64,000 nt of DNA from Promethearchaeota archaeon (GTDB lineage Archaea > Asgardarchaeota > Lokiarchaeia > Sigyniarchaeales > SOKP01), in the NCBI GenBank assembly GCA_013375475.1, contig JABXKD010000001.1, forward strand, positions 1-64,000, in the 5' to 3' direction. Both the position numbers and the translations under genes were made by a program. This document shows, one piece after another, positions 35,701-45,462 of this stretch (position 1 is the first letter of the stretch; each line of letters begins with the position of its first letter). The notes under the pieces were generated by a model. It was given only the letters and a program-made list of their open reading frames with translations, was not told where the DNA came from and ran no database searches.

Positions 35701-36480
35701 ATGTATTTTCAAGTTTTAAGTGAATTAGCAAAAATTTCAGGTTTGACCGCCTTAATTGCTGTATCAATAACTTATCTTTTAGGTTTAATTGTTCTGATAA
35801 AGTATATTAAAACTAGGCAGTTTTTAATACTTAACTTCTTTTTATGCATCATTTTTACAGCATCTCCTTGGTATCCAAGTGGATTTGGATATTTGATCTG
35901 GATTATCACGGGAGAATTTCTAATTTATCAGGTATATGTTCTTATTGGCACTGTAGCCGTACCCATTGCTATTATAGCTTGGTTAAATGTATATATGTCT
36001 ACATTAAATCCAAAAAAAAAGAAGCTAGTCCTAATCATATACGGAATATTATCGATTTTTTTTGAATTGTATTTATTTTATTTCCTCATATTAGCTCCTG
36101 GAGCACCAGTTGATTCGTTATTAGGAGTTATTAACGATCCAACTAATCCGATGGACATAGATTATAAGGGTTTCGTATTGATCTTCTTAGGTTTGAGTAT
36201 TTTGACTGCTTGCATAACAGGATTTCATTTTGCTGCAAAATCTCTGAATAAAGATGAACTTCCTGAAATAAGATGGAAAGGAAGGTTTCTTCTGATTGCT
36301 TTTTTATTTTTTGGAATCTCTGCTATATTTGACGCTATAGTTGAAATGACTCCGTTTTTATTAGTTTTAATGAGAGGTATCTTAGTGGTAGCGAATTTCT
36401 TCTTCTATCTCGGATTTATTCTTCCAAAATGGAGTAAAAAACTCCTTAAAATTAAAGAAGAATCACAGCTGACGACTTAA
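35701..36480 (+). CDS. Seven-helix membrane protein of unknown function
   Basis: 259 residues with about seven helices, starting TALIAVSITYLLGLIVLIKYI and ending VVANFFFYLGFILPKWSKKLL, with loops carrying little charge. Helix number, length and the membrane-only layout resemble the protein at 21059-21784. No catalytic motif is present. It ends five bases from the end of the convergent MFS transporter gene. Family unknown. Confidence 0.62.
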   Translation: MYFQVLSELAKISGLTALIAVSITYLLGLIVLIKYIKTRQFLILNFFLCIIFTASPWYPSGFGYLIWIITGEFLIYQVYVLIGTVAVPIAIIAWLNVYMSTLNPKKKKLVLIIYGILSIFFELYLFYFLILAPGAPVDSLLGVINDPTNPMDIDYKGFVLIFLGLSILTACITGFHFAAKSLNKDELPEIRWKGRFLLIAFLFFGISAIFDAIVEMTPFLLVLMRGILVVANFFFYLGFILPKWSKKLLKIKEESQLTT

Positions 36481-36485
36481 AATTA

Positions 36486-37943
36486 TTACTGGGATTCCTC
36501 TGGTTGTATTTTTTTTAATGAAGATGCTCTATTTTTCATAGCCTCATTTATTTCTAGATAATCTTTTTTAGCTGTGAAGAAAAGGGGAATCCATAAACAA
36601 GTAGAGAATATCCCAAATATTAGAAATGACCAAAAAATTGTTGCAGAAAAGCTACCAGTTAATGTTACCACGAAGCCACCTATAACTGCGCCTAAGGCTC
36701 GTCCGATGGAATCAATAAAAGCCCCAATTGCAACCATAGTTCCTCGATTCTCTGGGAAATTGACATCAATTAGAGAAGAATAATAGTTAGGACCAATTCC
36801 CATTGTGAAAGCAAGTCCTACGCCTAAAAAGGCACAATAGATTAACCATAAAATCCAAAATCCTATATCGTTGACAAGTAGATTCCCAAAGAAAAATGTT
36901 GAGTTTGCTACATTAGGGGTCATAGCAAATCCAAATAAAAAGAAGGGTAAATTCAAAATCGAACAAACAACTGCTACTTTCAATCTACCAGAAAGATCTC
37001 CTCGTTTGACTTTTCTATCTCCTAAATGTGCGAGCCAAAATTGTCCAACTATTAATCCCAGAACAATTATGAAGAGAAATAGAATAATAACCTTGAAATC
37101 AATAACGCTAACACCAATTTCAAGCTGGATATAGGGGAAAATATAAGCTAAAACCAACCCTGAAGCGATAACATCAAAAAAATTAAATATTAAAAAGAAG
37201 TTTGATTTCCTTTTGAAAATGAATTTTAAATCTGATAATTTGATCTTGTAAGAATATTGTATTTTCTCATCTGAAAAAACTTCCTCTAATTGTTTTTCTT
37301 TTGCTGCTCTTTTTGGCTCTACGATAACGAAATAATTAATGATAGTAAAAACAAGAGCAACGACACCTAGGTAAAAATACGGTAAACGCCAAGTATAGAG
37401 TATATCGGGATAAGTTAGAGCAATAAAGTCGATTTTATCACTGATATCTTCAATAGCTATAGCTTCAAAATCAATTATGTTAAACGCCAGTGCTAATATT
37501 CCTGCTACTAAGGAACCAATGTTGGTGAGCAATCCCCAAAATGCGAAAGATTTAGAGCGTGAATCAGAGGATATTATGTCCGCGAAATATGAAATTACAA
37601 GTGGAGTAGTTACGCTTACGGCAATTGCTGCTACGATCCTGACAAGAACAAGTTGCCAGAACTCTTCTACAAATATATGCAATACAGCCGTTAACGACCA
37701 TAATACACCAGCAAGGATTAAAATCTTTTTTCTCTCTATCCTATCGGCTAAATATCCGAATATTAAAATAGAGATACCATTAACAATCGTATAAGTACTT
37801 ATAATAATACCTAGAGCGTCAAAATATATTCCCAAATCAGCTGCAATTAGTACTTCGTTAGGGAGGAACAAAGCACTGTCCATTGCGATGATTAAAATCA
37901 ACGACAAAAAGAAAAATAACGAAATTAGCTCCTTCTTCTTCAT
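36486..37943 (-). CDS. Major facilitator superfamily transporter
   Basis: 485 residues with 12 predicted helices. The MFS loop 2-3 signature is GYLADRIERKKILILAG and the second-half counterpart is LGDRKVKRGDLSGR. FPENRGTMVAIGAFIDSIGRALG is also typical of this superfamily, and a long hydrophilic central loop holds EPKRAAKEKQLEEVF. The substrate is not evident. The C-terminal tail is charged and cytoplasmic. Confidence 0.88.
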   Translation of the reverse strand: MKKKELISLFFFLSLILIIAMDSALFLPNEVLIAADLGIYFDALGIIISTYTIVNGISILIFGYLADRIERKKILILAGVLWSLTAVLHIFVEEFWQLVLVRIVAAIAVSVTTPLVISYFADIISSDSRSKSFAFWGLLTNIGSLVAGILALAFNIIDFEAIAIEDISDKIDFIALTYPDILYTWRLPYFYLGVVALVFTIINYFVIVEPKRAAKEKQLEEVFSDEKIQYSYKIKLSDLKFIFKRKSNFFLIFNFFDVIASGLVLAYIFPYIQLEIGVSVIDFKVIILFLFIIVLGLIVGQFWLAHLGDRKVKRGDLSGRLKVAVVCSILNLPFFLFGFAMTPNVANSTFFFGNLLVNDIGFWILWLIYCAFLGVGLAFTMGIGPNYYSSLIDVNFPENRGTMVAIGAFIDSIGRALGAVIGGFVVTLTGSFSATIFWSFLIFGIFSTCLWIPLFFTAKKDYLEINEAMKNRASSLKKIQPEESQ

Positions 37944-38111
37944 ATTTAATATCCCTTATAATAATTTGTAAAATTAATTTTATTTCGTTGTAATCTTATA
38001 ATAAGTTTGCTTTTTTTCGGAGAGATACTTTTAAATGTATAAGGAACAAAAATAGTAAATGCAAAATATATTTTAATAAATATATATGACAAATTAAGGT
38101 TTTGACGAAAA

Positions 38112-39200
38112 ATGTCCGAGGAAAAAGTGGAAGTAGAGTCTGAAGGGAAGAAAAGACTACACGTACGTTACGAGTGGTTAGATCAATTTCGAGGATTAAT
38201 AATAATTTTCCTCATCATATCGGTGATTACATGGCCGTTATCTGGGGAATTTCCGACTACAATCGCTCCAATAGGGCCTCCTCTTTTAAACCATGGCTTT
38301 CAATATTACGATGGAAATCCCGCACTAATCACTATAATTGATATAGGTCAACAAATATTTATGTTCATTTTAGGATTTGTTGCGTATATAGCTTTTACTA
38401 GTAGGAAAGAAAAAAAAGGTGTGGGAGCTGCGTGGAAGCATGGTTTGATACGTGTGGCCATATTATATGGCTTAGCCTTCTTAGATGATGGATTAATCGG
38501 GGGTTTACTGTTTGGTGATGGTATTCCATGGGATGAAGTGTTATGGTATGGAACTTTAGCTAATTTAGCAATAGGTACTTTTGCAGCGTATTTGTTTACA
38601 TATCTAATTTCTAAAAGTGCGGATACAAGATTGTACATATGCATTGTAATAATGGTAGTTCACGCAATTTTATATGCAATTCCTATATTCGACCATAAAG
38701 GATTTGGCGGTGGCACTATTCCTTTTCCTTTTAATTCCCTGAATCATGCTGCAATTGCTATAGCTGGGACTTGTTTCTCTCAATGGTATAAAATGGATTC
38801 GAATGACCCTAACGTTGGTTTTAAAAAGAGAATATTACCGGTAGCGACAATTTTTATAATTGTATTTTATTGTTTAGATTGGATACAACCTGCAGAACAC
38901 CACGATGCCACAACATCCCTTGCGTTCCTCGCAATTGCGGCTTCTGGTTTTTTAATAGCAGTTTTCTACGGTTTCGAGAAAATGAAATTTAAAGTTCCAG
39001 TCCTTTCAGAAATGGGTAAAAATATGCTCATATTGTTTATATTGGCTTTTGTATTTGATGTTGCTATAGGCCTTTTTGAAACAGAGATTCGTATGGCAAA
39101 TCCAATAATAGTAATGCTCTTAGTAGGAGTATTACCAATCGTAATTGAAGCAGGAATCGCATTATTGTTAGCTAGGTGGGATATAAAGATTAAAATCTAA
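38112..39200 (+). CDS. HGSNAT-like (DUF1624/DUF5009) membrane acyltransferase-type protein
   Basis: Begins with a cytoplasmic stretch and then RYEWLDQFRGLIIIFLIISV, close to the R-x-x-x-L-D-x-x-R-G start of membrane acyltransferases and of heparan-alpha-glucosaminide N-acetyltransferase relatives. About ten helices follow, with FDHKGFGGGTIPFPF in one loop and an EHHD segment in another. This family moves acetyl or acyl groups across the membrane onto sugars. The substrate is unknown. It is followed by two long T runs and stands alone. Confidence 0.72.
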   Translation: MSEEKVEVESEGKKRLHVRYEWLDQFRGLIIIFLIISVITWPLSGEFPTTIAPIGPPLLNHGFQYYDGNPALITIIDIGQQIFMFILGFVAYIAFTSRKEKKGVGAAWKHGLIRVAILYGLAFLDDGLIGGLLFGDGIPWDEVLWYGTLANLAIGTFAAYLFTYLISKSADTRLYICIVIMVVHAILYAIPIFDHKGFGGGTIPFPFNSLNHAAIAIAGTCFSQWYKMDSNDPNVGFKKRILPVATIFIIVFYCLDWIQPAEHHDATTSLAFLAIAASGFLIAVFYGFEKMKFKVPVLSEMGKNMLILFILAFVFDVAIGLFETEIRMANPIIVMLLVGVLPIVIEAGIALLLARWDIKIKI

Positions 39201-39232
39201 TTTTTTTTACTAAATTTTTACTTTTTTTTTTT
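39201..39232 (+). terminator. Double oligo-T terminator
   Basis: Eight T directly after the stop codon, five T, and then eleven T ending at 39232, a strong archaeal-type termination tract. Confidence 0.6.
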
Positions 39233-39361
39233 GTAAAATGACTATATCACATAATCTTATTATAATATAAATTGAGTGGAGATGTAAAAATTATACTGTA
39301 AATATATAAAAGTAGAAAATATTATATTTTTGAATACAATTACAATTAGGATGAATTACTT

Positions 39362-40627
39362 ATGAAAAACGATATTACTGTTGGTTTAGATTATAGCCAT
39401 AATAATATGTTAACTTTAGAAGCGTCAAGTTACGCTGATTTTACTCAATTCCTATTTACTTCTGCTTATAAGTTGGGGAAAATTGAAGCGGGATTCCATT
39501 CTTTAGAAAAAATTAAGAATTACAACGCTATTATTATGTCAATACCTAAGAATATAAATTTAGCCCCGAAAGAAATAGAAGTTTTAGAAGAATTTGTGAG
39601 AACAGGAGGTAGTTTACTCATCATCGGTTCTCAGGGTGGAGAATATGCAAATAGAACGAACATTAATGAATTAACGAGAAAGTTTGGATTTGAATTTGTC
39701 ACCGATGAAATAAACGATTCAGTTAATTATGTGAACTTACAGAAAAGGCCTTTGTTAGCTAACTTCAAACCACATTACATCACAGAAAACGTAAAAAAAA
39801 TAATCCTATCAAGCGCTTGTTCATTAGGGACTATAAAACTTACACCAAAAGAAGCAAAGGATATAAAGGTCGAAGTTCTTGTTAGAGGGGGTTTAAATTG
39901 TTGGAGAAGACGATTCGATGGAACAGATTGGATCGAAGAAGACTGCCCTAAAGTTCCACTACTGGTTACTTCAGAGTATTATCATGGTCAAGTGGTGTCG
40001 TTCGGAACGCTCTCGATTTTTTCGTCTCTTGGAAGAGAATATGGGTTTTCTGCTTTTGATAATGACATTATTATAGCAAATATCTTAAGATGGCTTACTT
40101 TAGATATCACGGCTGAAGGAAAAGTTATAACAATTGAGATACAAAGAGATTTATTCCACTGGGCCGATTCTGTTGTCAAGCGAAAGAAATGGGAAAATTT
40201 TTCTGATGTTGTTAATGTTGGTTTAAAGTATTTTAAAGATAATTATAATACGATAATGAAAGAATTAGAAAGCAAACAGCAAGATAGATACCAAATAACA
40301 AGCCGACCTAAAAAAGTAGAGGAAGAAAAGGAAGAAGAAAAAGTAATTGATTTGATTCCTAAAAGAAAAGTAGAAGATTTAGATGACATTATAAGTGCTA
40401 TCGAAGATATTTCGGGAGAAAAGTATGAGCGAACTCTTACTGGAGATGAAGAAGAAGATATTTTGGAAAAAGAAAGTGAGTTTATTGGAGAGCTACCAGG
40501 GGACCTAAATTCTTTAACTGTGAAAGAATTAAAAAGGTTTTGTGCTAAGAACGACATTAATCTGCCTGTTAATTCTCGAAAGGCAGATATCATAAAAATC
40601 ATTAAATATGTTATAGATAATGATTGA
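39362..40627 (+). CDS. GIFT-domain (IFT52/DUF4350-like) protein with C-terminal SAP motif
   Basis: Residues 1-250 look like the GIFT domain of eukaryotic IFT52 and of bacterial GldG-type proteins. YNAIIMSIPKNINLAPKEIE leads into FVRTGGSLLIIGSQGGEY, then RTNINELTRKFGFEF, the same order as in IFT52. A charged, disordered linker (about 310-380; Glu, Lys and Asp runs) follows. The last 35 residues (NSLTVKELKRFCAKNDINL, ending KADIIKIIKYVI) fit a SAP motif, which binds DNA in other proteins. Catalytic residues of class I glutamine amidotransferases are absent. The combination of a GIFT domain with SAP is unusual. Its function is unknown. Confidence 0.68.
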   Translation: MKNDITVGLDYSHNNMLTLEASSYADFTQFLFTSAYKLGKIEAGFHSLEKIKNYNAIIMSIPKNINLAPKEIEVLEEFVRTGGSLLIIGSQGGEYANRTNINELTRKFGFEFVTDEINDSVNYVNLQKRPLLANFKPHYITENVKKIILSSACSLGTIKLTPKEAKDIKVEVLVRGGLNCWRRRFDGTDWIEEDCPKVPLLVTSEYYHGQVVSFGTLSIFSSLGREYGFSAFDNDIIIANILRWLTLDITAEGKVITIEIQRDLFHWADSVVKRKKWENFSDVVNVGLKYFKDNYNTIMKELESKQQDRYQITSRPKKVEEEKEEEKVIDLIPKRKVEDLDDIISAIEDISGEKYERTLTGDEEEDILEKESEFIGELPGDLNSLTVKELKRFCAKNDINLPVNSRKADIIKIIKYVIDND

Positions 40628-40702
40628 TTATTTATTTTTAACCTAAAACTAAAAATAACATGCTTCTTTTTTCTAAACTAAGTACCTTGTTTTTAATTAA
40701 TT

Positions 40703-42106
40703 ATGAATCGATTCATATTTGTGTTAGGATCAAACTGGCAGTTATCACTAGCCGAACTTGATAATTTTTTGAAGAATTCGCAAATTAAAGGACGAATTAC
40801 AGATTACTCCGCGAATATCGCTGTGGTTGAGTTTGATGATCTGCATAAAAATAAATATTATATCAATGATTTAATGGAACTTCAATATTTATTAGGAGGA
40901 TGTCAAAAAATTGCTGAAATTTATGATTTTGTGGATATTCAAACATTATTTAGCGCATTCCCACAACAAGTTGAGAAGTTTAAGCTAATTGAAACTAAAA
41001 GAAAAGAAATCCTTAAGGTTATAAACAATTCCCTTCCAAAAATATTTCCAAATATTAAAAATGAAAGTATTTTTTTTGCGGTTTCAATCTATCCTAATCT
41101 TTATGATGACATTTATTACTCCGAAGTAATAGTAAAACACTTCCTTCCCTTTTTGAATACAGAAATAATGGCGCTTATAAATGAAAATGGTGCTAAAAAA
41201 TCGCTTTATTATAAGTATCCCGAGGAAAACTTTAAATCGGGTAATTTAAATCCAATATTTCCACATCATGTTATAAAGTATGGATTATTCAATAAGGATC
41301 GCGCTGAAATCATATTTGGTATCACAGAAGAAGGTTGTTATATAGCAAGAACATTTACTTGTGATGATCCTAATTTTAAAAAGAAAACAGATGAGGAAAG
41401 ACCTTTCAAAGAGTTTAAAAGCGCTATCTCGCCAAAATTAGCGTTAATTATGCTGAATTTTTTAAATTTATTCGAGGAAAGAGAAAAGAAAAAAATTTTA
41501 GATCCATTTGTGGGAAATGGAACCATTTTGTTATTTGGGTTAATTGAAGATTTCCAAGTTTATGGCTCTGACATCGACGATGTTAAAGTTAAAAATACAT
41601 TACGTAATCTTAACTGGTTATTAAACGAACTTGAAGAACCTATTCCTTATATGCTAAATGAAAATATTAGACAAACAGATATCAATAAGTTATCCTCTAT
41701 TTTTGATAGAGAACAATTTGATGGGATTACGACTGAGCCGGATTTAGGCCCTTTTTATAATGAAAGACCCTACTATACCGAAGTAAAAAAACTAATCGAT
41801 TTAAAATTAAACCAGAAATATGAAGCTACATTTCGAGAAGCTTATAAAGTTTTAAAACCAAATGCTAGAATTAGTATTGTTGCACCTATTTTCAGTACAG
41901 TCGATGGCGGTGATATAACACTTAACATGGAGGAACTCGCCAGGAAACATAATTTTAAACCTATCCCCCTACTCGACTTAAATAGGATCGCAAATAAATC
42001 GAATCAAAAGCTCCAGTTTCAGCAAAAACACGTGAAAGCTATGATAGATGCTAAAAAAGGCCAAATTGTGAAAAGAAAAATATATGTTTTTGAGAAAGTG
42101 AATTAA
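40703..42106 (+). CDS. Trm11/Trm-G10-like RNA guanine-N2-methyltransferase
   Basis: N-terminal region RFIFVLGSNWQLSLAELDNFL with a THUMP-like part to about 230. The C-terminal Rossmann fold has motif I ILDPFVGNGTILLFGL, the acidic end GSDIDD, and motif IV TTEPDLGPF in place of the usual DPPY. GRE-like features at the end are lost. The protein is a good match in order to Trm11/Trm-G10, which methylates G10 of tRNA. Changed motif IV could mean a shifted target. It is 12 bases upstream of endonuclease III. Confidence 0.75.
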   Translation: MNRFIFVLGSNWQLSLAELDNFLKNSQIKGRITDYSANIAVVEFDDLHKNKYYINDLMELQYLLGGCQKIAEIYDFVDIQTLFSAFPQQVEKFKLIETKRKEILKVINNSLPKIFPNIKNESIFFAVSIYPNLYDDIYYSEVIVKHFLPFLNTEIMALINENGAKKSLYYKYPEENFKSGNLNPIFPHHVIKYGLFNKDRAEIIFGITEEGCYIARTFTCDDPNFKKKTDEERPFKEFKSAISPKLALIMLNFLNLFEEREKKKILDPFVGNGTILLFGLIEDFQVYGSDIDDVKVKNTLRNLNWLLNELEEPIPYMLNENIRQTDINKLSSIFDREQFDGITTEPDLGPFYNERPYYTEVKKLIDLKLNQKYEATFREAYKVLKPNARISIVAPIFSTVDGGDITLNMEELARKHNFKPIPLLDLNRIANKSNQKLQFQQKHVKAMIDAKKGQIVKRKIYVFEKVN

Positions 42107-42118
42107 TCTGAAAGAATC

Positions 42119-42787
42119 ATGGACTATAAAGAATTCCTAGATACTATCAGTGAAGCAATTAAAGGTGAAGCACATCTAGACCAGCTAGCACGAAAAAAAC
42201 AAGATCCATTTAAAATCCTAATTTCTACAATTTTATCAGCCAGAACGAGAGATTCTAACACAGAAGAAGCAACCAAAACTTTGTTTAATAAATATAGCAC
42301 TCCTGAACGTATCGCTAATGCTGATGTTGAGGAATTGGAAAAGTTAATTTATAAGGCTGGGTTCTACAAGGTAAAAGCAGCTCGCATTAAAGAAGTATCT
42401 CGATTAATAAAAGAGGAATTCGATAGTGTAGTTCCTGACGACTTTGAAGATTTAATCTCCTTACCTGGTGTCGGGGCAAAAACAGCGAACTGTGTATTAG
42501 TCTACGCTTTTAAAACTCCAGCAATACCCGTAGATACTCATGTGCATAGAATTCCAAACAGATTAGGGTGGATTAAGACGAAAAAACCAGAAGAAACCGA
42601 AAAGGAATTAAAAAAGATCATTCCCAAAGATCAATGGATTCGCATAAACAGGGTATTTGTAAGATTTGGTCAAGAAATTTGCCTTCCAAATCACCCTAAA
42701 TGTGATTTATGTCCGATTAATTCTACATGTAAAAAAGATTTCTCAATGGAACTAGCCTTAAAAAACAAGAAAAAGAAGAAGAGCTAA
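42119..42787 (+). CDS. nth: Endonuclease III (DNA glycosylase/AP lyase)
   Basis: Removes oxidised pyrimidines and cuts the abasic strand. The helix-hairpin-helix is LPGVGAKTANCVL with catalytic Lys121, and Asp139 lies in VDTHVHRIPNRLGW; E. coli Nth has Lys120 and Asp138. The cluster cysteines follow C-x6-C-x2-C-x5-C exactly (CLPNHPKCDLCPINSTC). At 222 residues it is normal. The stop overlaps the end of the convergent rhomboid gene by four bases. Confidence 0.96.
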   Translation: MDYKEFLDTISEAIKGEAHLDQLARKKQDPFKILISTILSARTRDSNTEEATKTLFNKYSTPERIANADVEELEKLIYKAGFYKVKAARIKEVSRLIKEEFDSVVPDDFEDLISLPGVGAKTANCVLVYAFKTPAIPVDTHVHRIPNRLGWIKTKKPEETEKELKKIIPKDQWIRINRVFVRFGQEICLPNHPKCDLCPINSTCKKDFSMELALKNKKKKKS

Positions 42788-43368
42788 TATTGGTATCCGG
42801 CAGTGGATTTTTTGTTTCTTTTAAAAAGATATCCCATTAAAAATCCACCTAATAAGCCAAAAATATGAGCAAAATAGTTAATTCCAGGAGCAAAGGAAGA
42901 AAATACAAAATAAAAAACATACATCAAACCAAGAAATATTAATGGAGTGTCTCGCTGTATAATTAAAATTGAGAATGCGGCCCCAATTAATCCAAAAATC
43001 GCACCTGATGCACCAAGACTTATCGTGTTTAAAGGTAAAAATAACATTGAGAAAAAACTCCCAATTAACCCTGATGTGAAGTAAATAATAATAAACTGAT
43101 ATTTAAAAAAGCTGCGCTCAACATAAGCTCCAAAAATCAAAAGTGATACCATGTTCGAGAAGAGATGAAAAGCATTTCCATGTAAGAACATTGAAGTAAA
43201 AAGACGCCATACCTCTAAATCGTTTATTATTTTAGAATTGATCTGAACTAAGAGATAAAAGACATCTTCGAATGCAAATGAAAAGAATAAGAATAAGAGC
43301 GTGTTTATAGAAATTAGAAATATTGTTATCCTTGCTTTTTTAATATTTGACGCGTCTAAGATAAACAT
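42784..43368 (-). CDS. Rhomboid-family intramembrane serine protease
   Basis: Six helices. The nucleophile is in GASGAIFGLIGA, and the partner His is in YFAHIFGLLGGFLMG. The oxyanion-site region has FLHGNAFHLFSNM with the usual HxxxN. WRLFTSMF is also typical. It cleaves membrane proteins inside the bilayer. Its substrate is unknown. It is divergent from the PIMT-like gene. Confidence 0.92.
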   Translation of the reverse strand: MFILDASNIKKARITIFLISINTLLFLFFSFAFEDVFYLLVQINSKIINDLEVWRLFTSMFLHGNAFHLFSNMVSLLIFGAYVERSFFKYQFIIIYFTSGLIGSFFSMLFLPLNTISLGASGAIFGLIGAAFSILIIQRDTPLIFLGLMYVFYFVFSSFAPGINYFAHIFGLLGGFLMGYLFKRNKKSTAGYQY

Positions 43369-43468
43369 ACAAGAATCTCAAATTATAAGTGACGGAATTA
43401 GATGTATATTATATTTAAATATAAAAAGGTATAATAAGTATAAAATTTATCATTATTTTGTTGATACT

Positions 43469-44587
43469 ATGGAAAATAGGAGATTGTTTCGGTCAAAAAT
43501 ACAGCTATTATTTTCGCTCCATTTTAATGGCTATCTGAGAGATATTAGGTTATTTAAGGCTTTTTTAGATGTTCCTCTAAAGGAATTTATACCAAACGAA
43601 ATACAAGACCAAGTTAGAATTTATAGTGACGCTCCAGTCTTATTTTACCTAGATAAAGAGAACCCTGCGTCCCTTAGAACAATTTCTGCCCCCCATATGA
43701 TTTCAATTATGTTACAAGAATTAATTTTAAACGATGACGATGACTTACTTATTTTAGGAGCCAAAAGTGGATATATTGCCGTTTTAGCTCATAAGTTAGC
43801 TCCAAAGGGCAAGATTGTAATTTTGGAAGCTAATTCGAAAATAGCTAAAATTACTGCTGAAAACTTAAAAAATCAAAATATAAACGGAGAGATAGAAGTT
43901 ATAGTAAAAAATCCGCTTGATGGGTTTTCGGAGTTAAGCCCGTGGCAAAAAATTCTTGTAACTGGCGCTATAGCGCAAGAACGGATTTATCCCTTACTAA
44001 AGCAATTAGATTCTGAAGGTGTATTATTTGCTCCCATTGGAGAAAATTACTTGCAAACATATACTCAGATCATTCGCTTTGAGAACGAATTCTATGGAAA
44101 AAAATACCTTCAAGTACGATTTACACCTCTTATCACTCAAATTGAGTTAGAGGAATTAAAACTTATAACTGATATAGACGAACTTGAAGCACATACCGAT
44201 TCACATAAAACTGATAAACTGAAAAATGCATTTCACAGTGGAAATATTAACATTAACTACACTTCTGATGTTTTAGATGAAGTGAGATTAGAACCTTACT
44301 CAAAAAAAAATTCGTACGAGATCAACGATGAGAGTATTTACGATGCCATTAAAGAACATATGGAACACTCTATCAATACAAAAAACAAAAAGGAAAACCG
44401 AGAATATTTAGAAAATATAAACATTTCTTTAGAACAAATTAAGGAACTAATTGGTAGACTAAAGAGAGACATTAGAGAAAAGGGTATTGTTGATCCGAGA
44501 TTTGTTGAAAAAAAAGTTGAACTTATAGAAAAATACCAATTCGAAGTGAATAGTGTACAAGATAGGTTAATAAAAGATATACCTTAA
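43469..44587 (+). CDS. PIMT-like methyltransferase with C-terminal extension
   Basis: ATG 43469 (ENRRLF) is chosen; the frame is open further up to 43301 but that overlaps the divergent rhomboid gene. It resembles protein-L-isoaspartate O-methyltransferase: FLDVPLKEFIP, then ISAPHMISIMLQEL, motif I DLLILGAKSGYIAVLAHKL and ILEANSKIAKI. The usual motif I is G-x-G-x-G, here GAKSG. Normal PIMT is about 220 residues. This chain is 372, with a helical, charged tail of about 130 residues (LEQIKELIGRLKRDIREKG). It may repair isoaspartate or act on another carboxylate. Confidence 0.78.
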   Translation: MENRRLFRSKIQLLFSLHFNGYLRDIRLFKAFLDVPLKEFIPNEIQDQVRIYSDAPVLFYLDKENPASLRTISAPHMISIMLQELILNDDDDLLILGAKSGYIAVLAHKLAPKGKIVILEANSKIAKITAENLKNQNINGEIEVIVKNPLDGFSELSPWQKILVTGAIAQERIYPLLKQLDSEGVLFAPIGENYLQTYTQIIRFENEFYGKKYLQVRFTPLITQIELEELKLITDIDELEAHTDSHKTDKLKNAFHSGNININYTSDVLDEVRLEPYSKKNSYEINDESIYDAIKEHMEHSINTKNKKENREYLENINISLEQIKELIGRLKRDIREKGIVDPRFVEKKVELIEKYQFEVNSVQDRLIKDIP

Positions 44588-44613
44588 TTATATATACCCC
44601 AAATTATGTTTTG

Positions 44614-45462
44614 ATGGATCAAAATAACGAATACTTTTGGAGTATTATCTCGCAATTTAATAGTTATATGAAATCTGCGATTGACGGTCCAAATTGTATA
44701 AATCCTCAGATTTGTAAAGGTGATTGTTGTTCCATTAAAATTGATGTTCCTAAGGTTCTTGCTAAAGAATATATTCGAAATGGATATGCAAAAATAAATG
44801 ATTTTATTAGAAGTAATATTTTTTCGTTTCAATTAAGATTTAATGAGAAAACTGGGAAATGTTTCTTATTTGATAAAGAAATTAACGGATGCTCAATTCA
44901 CAATTCTGGAATAAAACCACCCCAATGCTGGATTTATCCAACAGGTTTCTCAAATCCAAATAATGAACAAATAAAGTGTAAGAAAACAGCAGGATGGAAA
45001 ATTATCGATTTTTATAAAGCAAAGCAAGCTGAAAGCCTCTTACAGTATTTTATCTTCTTATGTAAAATTGAAGCCAAAAAAGAGCTAAAACTTATTCAAA
45101 GAAGATTAAATAATTCATATAATTCACAAAACCAAGCATTTTCTCTTAAGGAGGAATTGCGAAAGATTCCTCCAAGTAACTTAGGAGGTTTTAATGATCT
45201 ATGGGATCACATAAGCCTTCTACCAGCAGAAGGGTTATCCTTACAAATGAAAAAATTTTGTGCTCACTATAATAAAAATTGCACGTATCTTGCAGATAAT
45301 TTCATTAATTGTCCTAATATTTGCGAAGTGATATCGACTAAGTTAGTAGAATTTTTACATTATAATTTGTTTAACTATATTAAGGAAGAAGGCGCTGATG
45401 TAAGCGGTGAATACCCCTTGTATAAATTATTCAAATTCAAGAAATTCCCCTTTTTTCAGTAA
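44614..45462 (+). CDS. YkgJ-like cysteine-rich protein
   Basis: ATG 44614 is preferred over the TTG before it. A cysteine set ICKGDCCSIKIDVP, then CFLFDKEINGCSIHNSGIKP followed by PPQCWIYPTGF, is like the CxxCxxCC metal-binding family YkgJ (PF03692). A second cysteine group (CAHYNKNC, CPNIC) lies near the C-terminus. It probably binds zinc or an iron-sulfur cluster. Its function is unknown. It begins 26 bases after the PIMT-like gene in the same direction. Confidence 0.72.
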   Translation: MDQNNEYFWSIISQFNSYMKSAIDGPNCINPQICKGDCCSIKIDVPKVLAKEYIRNGYAKINDFIRSNIFSFQLRFNEKTGKCFLFDKEINGCSIHNSGIKPPQCWIYPTGFSNPNNEQIKCKKTAGWKIIDFYKAKQAESLLQYFIFLCKIEAKKELKLIQRRLNNSYNSQNQAFSLKEELRKIPPSNLGGFNDLWDHISLLPAEGLSLQMKKFCAHYNKNCTYLADNFINCPNICEVISTKLVEFLHYNLFNYIKEEGADVSGEYPLYKLFKFKKFPFFQ

